Positions 58,189 through 64,000 of a stretch of DNA of 64,000 bases are shown here, one piece after another. The stretch is from Paraburkholderia bannensis NBRC 103871 (lineage in GTDB: Bacteria > Pseudomonadota > Gammaproteobacteria > Burkholderiales > Burkholderiaceae), in contig NZ_BAYA01000006.1 of assembly GCF_000685015.1 (NCBI RefSeq), positions 1 through 64,000 on the forward strand, given 5' to 3'. A program made the translations under genes and the position numbers. The notes under the pieces are model-generated. The model was not told the origin of the DNA. It worked only from the letters and a program-made list of their open reading frames with translations, and did no database searches. The first letter of the stretch is position 1. Each line of letters opens with the position of its first letter.

Positions 58189-59868
58189 ATGAACAGGAGA
58201 CTCTTGCGTCAGGCTGCCGGACCCATCGGGGTCGTGGTGGTCGCGCTCGTCTGCTGGCTGGGCGCCGGCTGGCTCGCCGACCGCATGGTGCGCCAGGAGC
58301 TCGACGCCGCGCTCACCTCGCAGCGCCAGATGACGCGCTCGGTCGTCGACAACATGGCCGAGGTCATCGCAAGCGACCTGTCGATGTCGCGCGCCATCCC
58401 CGCGACCATGGCCGAGACCCACATCGTCCAGAACGCGCTTTCCACGGCCGCGCATTATGCCGCCTCGCACAGCTCGACGGAACTGGCGCGGCGCGAGGAA
58501 CTCCAGCACGTGAGCGCACTCACGGGCGTCAACCGCTTCCTGCACGACGCCCAGGGCTTCTCGGGGCTCGACGCGATCTGGCTCGTCAACGCCAACGGCA
58601 TCTGCATCGCGTCGAGCAACGCGATGGACAAGATCTCCTACGTCGGCGTGGACATGCGCCCACGCGCCTACCTCACCGACACGCTGCTCGGCGCATTCTC
58701 CGAAACCTACGGCGTAGGAACGTCGAGCGGCGAGCCCGGCATTTTCGTGGCCGCGCCCGCCTACGACAACGGCCTGCTGGTGGGCGCGGTGGTCGCCAAG
58801 GTCAGCATCGCGCGGCTGCGGCACTGGGTCACGCACCCGGGCACCTTCGTCTCCGACAGCAATGGCGTGATCGTGATGGCGCACGACAGCAGTCTCGAAG
58901 GCCTGGCCATGCCAGGCTCGCACGTCGAGGAGATGAACGCCGTCGATCGCGTGAACACCTACCTGCGCGAACGGTTCAGCGAAATTTCCCTGCAAAGCGC
59001 CGCGCGCGCCGCGAGTTCCCAGGCGCCATGGATGCCGGAGGCCGACGCGAACGCGCTCGTCGATCTGCCGGGCCGCCAGGCGCCCGCGCTTTACGAGGAA
59101 CGCGGCGGGCTCAATTCGGGGTTATCGGCGCATCTGGTCGATCCGCTCGTTTCGTGGCCTGAACTGCTCGCCAATCATCGGCGCGACCGGCTGCTGATTT
59201 TTCTGACGCTGGCCGGGTCAGCGGCGCTCGCCGCCGTGATTTCGATAGCGTGGGTGCGCGAGCGGCGCCTGCACCGCGCGAGCCGCGACCTGACCGGCCA
59301 GTTGCAGGCCGCCAACGCACTGCTCGCCGCCGAGGCGCGCCACGATGCGCTCACGGGCGCGCTGTCGCGCCGCTACTTCCTCGACCTGCTGCGCCGCGAG
59401 ATCGACAGCGCCTATGCGCACGGCCAGCCGCTGTGCATGGCGATCGCCGACCTCGATCACTTCAAGCAGATCAACGACCGCTTTGGCCATCCGGCGGGCG
59501 ACCGCGCCCTGCAGCATTTCGTCGAAACCTGCCGCGCCGAACTGCGCTCGGATGACGCGGTAGGACGGCTGGGCGGCGAGGAGTTCGGCATCCTGCTGCC
59601 CTCGACGTCGCTATCGACCGGCCACGACGTGATCGAACGGCTGCGCCGCGAAGTGAAGGCGAGCCACGCCGCCGGATTGCCCGCGGAGGCCAACCTGAGC
59701 GTGAGCATCGGCATCACCGAACTCGCGCCGTCCCAGGATCAGCCCGAGCGCCTGATGAGCCGCGCCGACCTCGCGCTCTATATGGCCAAGGCAGGCGGAC
59801 GAGATCGCTGCGAGGCGATGACCGCCGATGGCGCCGTGCCGCCGCGCACGGCCGCCGAAACATGGTGA
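58189..59868 (+). CDS. Membrane diguanylate cyclase (dCache-GGDEF)
   Basis: 559 residues with AAGG just before ATG 58189. A membrane helix (about 10-32), a periplasmic sensor of dCache/PAS-like type (about 35-335, including GLDAIWLVNANGICIASSN), a second helix (LLIFLTLAGSAALAAVISIAWV) and a GGDEF domain. The active-site motif reads GGEEF and the inhibitory I-site RSDD lies the correct five residues upstream, so active cyclic-di-GMP synthesis with product feedback is expected. No EAL domain. Confidence 0.94.
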   Translation: MNRRLLRQAAGPIGVVVVALVCWLGAGWLADRMVRQELDAALTSQRQMTRSVVDNMAEVIASDLSMSRAIPATMAETHIVQNALSTAAHYAASHSSTELARREELQHVSALTGVNRFLHDAQGFSGLDAIWLVNANGICIASSNAMDKISYVGVDMRPRAYLTDTLLGAFSETYGVGTSSGEPGIFVAAPAYDNGLLVGAVVAKVSIARLRHWVTHPGTFVSDSNGVIVMAHDSSLEGLAMPGSHVEEMNAVDRVNTYLRERFSEISLQSAARAASSQAPWMPEADANALVDLPGRQAPALYEERGGLNSGLSAHLVDPLVSWPELLANHRRDRLLIFLTLAGSAALAAVISIAWVRERRLHRASRDLTGQLQAANALLAAEARHDALTGALSRRYFLDLLRREIDSAYAHGQPLCMAIADLDHFKQINDRFGHPAGDRALQHFVETCRAELRSDDAVGRLGGEEFGILLPSTSLSTGHDVIERLRREVKASHAAGLPAEANLSVSIGITELAPSQDQPERLMSRADLALYMAKAGGRDRCEAMTADGAVPPRTAAETW

Positions 59869-60036
59869 TTCCGGTAACAGACGGAAAGCCGCACGGATGG
59901 TGCGCTGCAAGGCTCGGCCAGGGCTTTGGCCTCCAACGCGGTATCATCGGTTAAACGGGGTGCGTGAAAACGTGCTGCGCCCGTCAGGGCGTGCGCGTGC
60001 TACGCACCGTAGTCACAGCACATTGAGGAGGCATGC

Positions 60037-60303
60037 ATGAAGGGAAATCTGGTCATCGTCTGTCGCGATCAGGATGCTCTCGCGTTCGACCAGTTGATGG
60101 TCGAATACGGGGCGTTTCAAACGCGCCTGTCATCGACCGCGTGGTACCTGAAGCTCGAGGCCGCGCCTGAGCTGGTGCAGGAAGAGATTCTTGCCCGCCT
60201 CGGCAAGTACACGACGCATTACATCTTCGAGGCGGGCAGCGTGACCTACAACACCGTCGACAACGAAGCCGCCGCCGCTCTGGACACGCTGTTTTCTGTT
60301 TGA
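60037..60303 (+). CDS. 88-residue protein of possible Cas2/SinR-like ferredoxin fold
   Basis: AGGAGG ribosome site 6 nt before the ATG. Predicted order is beta (NLVIVCR), alpha (DALAFDQLMVEYGAF), beta (QTRLSSTAWYLKLEA), alpha (PELVQEEILARLG), beta (THYIFEAG), the small ferredoxin-like arrangement seen in Cas2 and SinR-like proteins; the SSTAWYLK strand resembles the second strand in those families. No CRISPR repeats or cas genes are nearby. The function is unknown and the fold assignment is only inference. Confidence 0.65.
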   Translation: MKGNLVIVCRDQDALAFDQLMVEYGAFQTRLSSTAWYLKLEAAPELVQEEILARLGKYTTHYIFEAGSVTYNTVDNEAAAALDTLFSV

Positions 60304-60443
60304 TCGCTGCGCGTCGATCTCAGGTCGATCTCGCGTCTATAACTGCCTGAACCTGGCTTGATTCAGCGCCCGTGCACTACCGATGCGGGCGCGCCCTCCG
60401 AAGCCAACTTCCACTTCTCCATCCAGTCAGCGCCGCGAGGCGC

Positions 60444-61757
60444 TCACCAGATTTGCGCCGCCTCGGCGACGGTACGCTCGACCACCTCGAACGGAAACGT
60501 CATGCGCACCGCGAGGCCGCCGCTTTCGCCGTTGCCGATGGCGATTTCGCCACCCGCACGCCGCACGAGACGCTCCACGATCGCGAGACCCAGCCCGCTA
60601 TGGCCGTTGCCGCCGCGCGCCGGATCAAGCCGCACGAACGGCCGGCTCGCCTGCGTGAGGTCTTGATCGGCAATACCCTTGCCGTGATCGCGCACGCACA
60701 GCGTGAAGCCGTCCGCACCACGCGAGGTTTCGATCACCACGGGAGGCGCGCCATAGGCGTGCGCGTTGTCGAGCAGGTTCGACACCACGCGGTCGAGCGT
60801 GGCCGCAGGCAGACGGAAATCCGGCCCGGCCTTCAGCCGTCGCTCGATCATGAGCGACTCGCCGCCTACCGTGCGGTAATTGCGCGCGATGCGCTCGCAC
60901 TGGTCGTCCACTTCGAGCGGTTCGCTGCGATCCGCCCCGTCGTGCGCAAACACCAGAAACTGATCGACGATATGCGCCATCGACTCGACATCGCGCACCA
61001 CGCCGTCACGCATCTTCTGCTCGTCCATCATTTCGGCGCGCAGGCGCAGGCGCGCAAGCGGCGTCTTCAGGTCGTGCGCGACGCCCGCAAGCATCACGGC
61101 GCGGTCTTTGTCGGTGCGCTCGACTTCCTTGACCATCTGGTTGAAACCGCGCGTGAGCTGACGCAACTCGCGCGGCCCGCGTTCGGCGAGCGGCGGTACC
61201 GGCTGGCCGCGCCCGAAGCGCGCGACCGCATGCGCAAGCGCGCGCAGCGGCTTTTGCACCATCCACGCCGCGACCAGTGCCGCCACCAGGGCCGCCGAGA
61301 AAATGATGATGAACCACGGCGCCTTGTCGATCGGCCGCATGATGCGCAGCGGCTGCCCAGGCACGACGATCCATTGCTTGTCGGTCGGCCCTTTTACCCA
61401 CAGCGTGGGAGGATGGCCGGGCAGGCCCGCGCGCACCTCGGTGCCGGGCGGCATGCGATCGCGCATGTCGTCGATAAAGCGGCGCAGCGGCTCGGGATAG
61501 TCGCTGCGCAGCGGCGGCACTTCGGGACTGTCGGGCGCGATCACGCGCACGCGCGACGGCAGCGGCTGGTCGGGCTCGCGCTCGACGTGCTGGCGCACGG
61601 CGTCGACGAGGAACATCGCCTCTTCGACGGCGTAACGCGTCTGCAACTGATCGCGTTCGAGCCGCATGAGCGCGAACCACGCGACGTGCGAGAAAAGCAG
61701 GACGCCGACGAAGAGCAGCGCAAGCCGCCCGAACAGCGAATCAACCGGCCGGCGCAT
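60444..61757 (-). CDS. EnvZ-like sensor histidine kinase
   Basis: 437 residues from MRRPVDSLFGRLALLFVGVLL, overlapping the regulator gene by 17 bp. Two membrane helices (about 10-31 and 148-167) bound a periplasmic sensor of about 115 residues, then a HAMP domain, phosphoacceptor His228 in AGVAHDLKTPLARLRLR, N box VSNLLDNAHAYG, and G boxes DHGKGI and GLGLAIVERLV. It phosphorylates the OmpR-type regulator encoded upstream; the signal may be envelope stress given the divergent spy-like gene. Confidence 0.94.
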   Translation of the reverse strand: MRRPVDSLFGRLALLFVGVLLFSHVAWFALMRLERDQLQTRYAVEEAMFLVDAVRQHVEREPDQPLPSRVRVIAPDSPEVPPLRSDYPEPLRRFIDDMRDRMPPGTEVRAGLPGHPPTLWVKGPTDKQWIVVPGQPLRIMRPIDKAPWFIIIFSAALVAALVAAWMVQKPLRALAHAVARFGRGQPVPPLAERGPRELRQLTRGFNQMVKEVERTDKDRAVMLAGVAHDLKTPLARLRLRAEMMDEQKMRDGVVRDVESMAHIVDQFLVFAHDGADRSEPLEVDDQCERIARNYRTVGGESLMIERRLKAGPDFRLPAATLDRVVSNLLDNAHAYGAPPVVIETSRGADGFTLCVRDHGKGIADQDLTQASRPFVRLDPARGGNGHSGLGLAIVERLVRRAGGEIAIGNGESGGLAVRMTFPFEVVERTVAEAAQIW

Positions 61758-62472
61758 GGCTACCCTGTTCACCGTCCGGCACGAACACATAGCCGCGGCC
61801 GCGCACGGTCTGGATGAAACGCGGCGTGGACGGGTCGGATTCGAGAATACGGCGCAGGCGCCACACCTGCACGTCGATGCCACGGTCGGTGCCGTCGTAT
61901 TCGGGGCCGTGCAGCAATTCGAGCAGGCGCTCGCGCGTGAGCGTGCGCATCGGGTGATTGACGAAAATCTTCAGGAGCGCGAATTCGCTGCCCGACAGCA
62001 TGATGGGCTTGCCTTCCTGCTGGAGCGTGCGCGACTGGAAATCGAGCGTGAAGCGGCCGAACGAAAACGGTTCGCGCTGTTCCGGCGCCGCCGCGGACGG
62101 CACCGTGCGGCGGCGGCGCAGCACCGCCTGCACGCGGGCGAGCAGCTCGCGCGGATTGAAGGGCTTGCCGAGATAGTCGTCGGCGCCGAGTTCGAGACCG
62201 ACGATGCGATCCACGTCGTCCGCGCGCGCCGTCAACATGATCACCGGGATGTCGTCGCCCGACGCGCGCAGCTTGCGCAGCGCCGTGAGGCCGTCCACGC
62301 CCGGCATCATCAGATCGAGCACGATCAGATCGGGGCGCTCGCGCTCGAGGCGGCGCTCAAGCGAGCCCGCATCGTGCAGCACCGACACTTCCATGCCTTG
62401 CCGCGCCAGATAGTCGCGCAACAGATCGCGCAGTTCGACGTCGTCATCGACGACCAGAATTTGAGTAGCCAT
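61741..62472 (-). CDS. OmpR-family response regulator
   Basis: 243 residues. Receiver domain with phosphoacceptor Asp53 (DLIVLDLMMPG), VVDDD acidic cluster and MLTARADDVDRI; winged-helix output domain with LLKIFVNHPMRTLTRERLLELL and RGIDVQVWRLRRILE...TVRGRGYVFVP. Pairs with the adjacent kinase. The divergent intergenic region carries 10-bp-phased direct repeats fitting OmpR-type binding, so it probably regulates the spy-like gene and itself. Confidence 0.96.
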   Translation of the reverse strand: MATQILVVDDDVELRDLLRDYLARQGMEVSVLHDAGSLERRLERERPDLIVLDLMMPGVDGLTALRKLRASGDDIPVIMLTARADDVDRIVGLELGADDYLGKPFNPRELLARVQAVLRRRRTVPSAAAPEQREPFSFGRFTLDFQSRTLQQEGKPIMLSGSEFALLKIFVNHPMRTLTRERLLELLHGPEYDGTDRGIDVQVWRLRRILESDPSTPRFIQTVRGRGYVFVPDGEQGSHAPAG

Positions 62473-62507
62473 GGGACGAAGTTTAACGCGCGCGTGTGAG
62501 CCGTTTG

Positions 62508-62592
62508 CTTACACGGAGGCGCTTTGGGTTACGAGAAGTTACCGCGAAAGGCCGCCGTAATGTCGCGTAATGACAGCGGGTTGAGCGGTAAC
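62508..62592. promoter_or_regulatory. Helically phased TTAC/TAAT direct repeats, candidate OmpR-type operator
   Basis: GTTAC at 62528-62532 and 62538-62542 (10 bp apart), with CTTAC at 62508-62512 exactly 20 bp before; then GTAAT at 62557-62561 and 62567-62571 (10 bp apart), within CGTAATG-N3-CGTAATG; and GTAAC at 62588-62592. OmpR/PhoB-type regulators bind tandem half-sites 10-11 bp apart. All lie between the regulator gene and the spy-like gene. Confidence 0.65.
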
Positions 62593-62707
62593 ACGAGGGG
62601 CACGACCGGTCTATACGCTAGGGACACCGGTTGCGGACACCCGCATCTTTCGCAGGGCGCCGTGCCATACCGGACCAAACCTTCAAGGATTCGTCAGGAG
62701 CTTCACC

Positions 62708-63268
62708 ATGTACAAGACCCCTTCGCGCCTTCTCGCGATCGCCGCTGCCTCTCTCGCACTCACCCTCGGCGCAACTGCTGCCCAGGCCCAGACGCCCCCG
62801 CCGCCCGCAGGCGGCCCCGGCATGATGATGCATGGCCATGGCGGCCCGGGCATGCACCACGGCGACTTCATGATGGCCGCCAAAAAGCTGCACGACAAGC
62901 TGAACCTGAGCGCCGCGCAGGAAAAGCAGTGGCAAGCCGCCGTCGACACCATGAAGCAGAACGGTCAGGCGATGCACAAGAACCACGAGCAGCTCAAGCA
63001 GCAGTTCGACGCCCAGAAGAACCAGCCGATCCTCGACCTGAACGCGATGCACAACACGCATCAGCAGATCGACCAGCAGGACGCGCAACTGCGCGAGCAG
63101 ACCGCGCAGGCGTGGCTCACGTTCTACAACGGCCTGAACGACCAGCAGAAGACCACCGTGAGCTCGGCGCTCAAGGAACACTTCGCGAAGATGGAGCAGC
63201 GCCACGAGAAAATGCGCGAGCACTGGGAGCATCGCAAGGGCGCGGCTTCGGCTCCGGCTGGGCAATAA
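62708..63268 (+). CDS. Spy/CpxP-like periplasmic protein
   Basis: 186 residues, AGGAG ribosome site, Sec signal peptide cleaved near AAQAQT. The mature part opens with a Pro, Gly, Met and His-rich stretch (PPPPAGGPGMMMHGHGGPGMHHG), likely metal-binding, followed by helices of the LTxxQ type (NLSAAQEKQWQAAVDTM, NDQQKTTVSSALKEHF). Such Spy/CpxP proteins are periplasmic chaperones or stress sensors controlled by CpxR/BaeR-like systems, matching the divergent two-component system. Confidence 0.9.
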   Translation: MYKTPSRLLAIAAASLALTLGATAAQAQTPPPPAGGPGMMMHGHGGPGMHHGDFMMAAKKLHDKLNLSAAQEKQWQAAVDTMKQNGQAMHKNHEQLKQQFDAQKNQPILDLNAMHNTHQQIDQQDAQLREQTAQAWLTFYNGLNDQQKTTVSSALKEHFAKMEQRHEKMREHWEHRKGAASAPAGQ

Positions 63269-63315
63269 GCGTCTGATCCGGCGGGCTGCGGTTGCTCTGA
63301 CGCGCTCGCCGCAAA

Positions 63316-63352
63316 GAAAAACGCCGCGGGATTTGCATCCCGCGGCGTTTTT
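63316..63352. terminator. Bidirectional intrinsic terminator
   Basis: AAAAACGCCGCGGGA / TCCCGCGGCGTTTTT stem with a 6-nt loop, between the spy-like gene and the convergent pirin gene. Confidence 0.93.
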
Positions 63353-63382
63353 CTTGTCGGCGTCGGACGCCTGAGCGGCGGC

Positions 63383-64000
63383 TTATGCAACCTCGAAAAG
63401 CAGCACTTCGGCCTGATCGCCGTGCGACAGCGTGACCGCCGCTTCGGCTTCGATCATCGCCGCGTCGCCCGCTTCCAGGCGCTGGCCGTTCACCTCCAGC
63501 GCGCCGCGCGCGACATGCACATAAGCACGGCGTCCCGCCGGCAACGCGTACTCCGTGCGCTCGTCGCCATCGATCAGCGCGGCGTGGATCGACGCGTCGG
63601 TCTGCACCGTCACCGATCCGTCGCGCCCGTCGGGCGAGGCGATCACGCGCAGGCGGCCGCGCTTGTCGGCGTCGTCGAAGCGCTTTTCCTCGTAGCCCGG
63701 CGCCCCGCCGCGCTCGCTCGGCAGCAGCCAGATCTGCAGCAAATGGGCTTCTTCGTCGCTCGACGCGTTGAATTCGCTGTGCATCACGCCCGTGCCCGCG
63801 CTCATGCGCTGCACGTCGCCGGGCCGGATCGTCGAGCCGTTGCCCATGCTGTCGCGGTGCGCGAGCGCGCCCGAGAGCACATAGGTGACGATCTCCATAT
63901 CGCGGTGGCCATGCGCGCCGAAGCCCTTGCCGCCCGCAATGCGGTCGTCGTTGAGCACCCGCAGCGCGCCGTAGTGCACATGTTCGTCGTCGAAATAGTC
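63383..64000 (-). CDS. Pirin family protein (5' end outside window)
   Basis: The last about 205 residues of a pirin; the frame runs open to the window edge (DYFDDEHVHYGALRVLNDDRI). Cupin metal motif GFGAHGHRDMEIVTYVLSGALAHRDSMGN with the His/His/Glu ligands, then MSAGTGVMHSEFNASSDEEAHLLQIWLLP (second cupin His/Glu) and a degenerate C-terminal cupin. Pirins bind Fe(II) and some act as quercetin dioxygenases or redox sensors. Neighbouring regulator not visible. Confidence 0.93.
   Translation of the reverse strand, partial: DYFDDEHVHYGALRVLNDDRIAGGKGFGAHGHRDMEIVTYVLSGALAHRDSMGNGSTIRPGDVQRMSAGTGVMHSEFNASSDEEAHLLQIWLLPSERGGAPGYEEKRFDDADKRGRLRVIASPDGRDGSVTVQTDASIHAALIDGDERTEYALPAGRRAYVHVARGALEVNGQRLEAGDAAMIEAEAAVTLSHGDQAEVLLFEVA

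Noticed and set aside
60037..60303. CRISPR-associated Cas2 gene
   Set aside because: No repeats, no Cas1 and no other cas gene in the window; only a weak fold resemblance.

Overview
This window is a stretch of a large, GC-rich betaproteobacterial chromosome. Gene content and order (rsxB-nth-DUF1841, a cytochrome c pair beside MoxR/VWA, ubiC-htpG, parC-parE, rubredoxin next to tRNA-Arg, mctP with a DUF3311 partner) point to the Burkholderia/Paraburkholderia/Caballeronia group. That placement is an inference from remembered gene families, since no database search was possible. Coding density is high, most intergenic gaps are short, and many genes end in clear hairpin terminators. I saw no rRNA, CRISPR array, insertion sequence or prophage.

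Layout. 1-8.3 kb: tail of an Rnf/Rsx electron-transport subunit, endonuclease III, DUF1841; two small cytochromes c (minus) divergent from a MoxR ATPase plus VWA protein; a BenE-type transporter; transaldolase; a VOC protein. 8.4-13.2 kb (minus): FUSC membrane protein, the MctP monocarboxylate permease with its small DUF3311 partner, and a striking protein that joins a histone-H1-like Ala/Lys/Pro repeat tail to a spermidine-synthase-like domain. 13.4-19 kb (minus): TonB-domain lipoprotein, a uracil-DNA-glycosylase-superfamily enzyme, UbiC, HtpG (with an excellent sigma-32 promoter) and a MocR regulator. 19-23.6 kb (plus): VOC protein, EamA exporter, PLP aminotransferase, RidA and PhzF, which look like one amino-compound metabolic module facing the MocR gene across an array of four spaced GTACCG-like sites. 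24-26.4 kb: a GGDEF/EAL signalling protein.

26.4-31.3 kb: a divergent LysR regulator faces an operon of MHS-family transporter, M20-type amidohydrolase and acetylpolyamine-amidohydrolase-like deacetylase; a perfect 14-bp inverted repeat lies between them. 31.4-39.4 kb (minus): CopD-like protein, ParC, ParE, Uup and a DUF4399 protein. 39.6-43.3 kb (plus): rubredoxin, tRNA-Arg(CCU), several small orphan genes (one of 27 codons encoding a membrane peptide), then a Dcm-type cytosine methyltransferase and its Vsr repair nuclease. 43.4-48.8 kb: YbhB-like protein, DHA2 exporter, a glycine-rich membrane protein, trehalose-6-phosphate synthase and two small low-complexity genes.

49-54.3 kb: two paralogous sigma-54 activators (one with, one without a receiver domain) around a small membrane-anchored protein, followed by two tandem paralogous lipoproteins; the 525-bp gap before the second activator carries an 11-bp tandem array and phased A-tracts. 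54.4-57.6 kb (minus): an ABC ATPase with a two-in-one permease and no binding protein. 58.2-60.3 kb: a membrane diguanylate cyclase and an 88-residue protein of possible Cas2/SinR-like fold. 60.4-63.3 kb: an OmpR/EnvZ-type two-component system divergent from a Spy/CpxP-like periplasmic protein, with 10-bp-phased direct repeats between them. The window ends inside a pirin gene.
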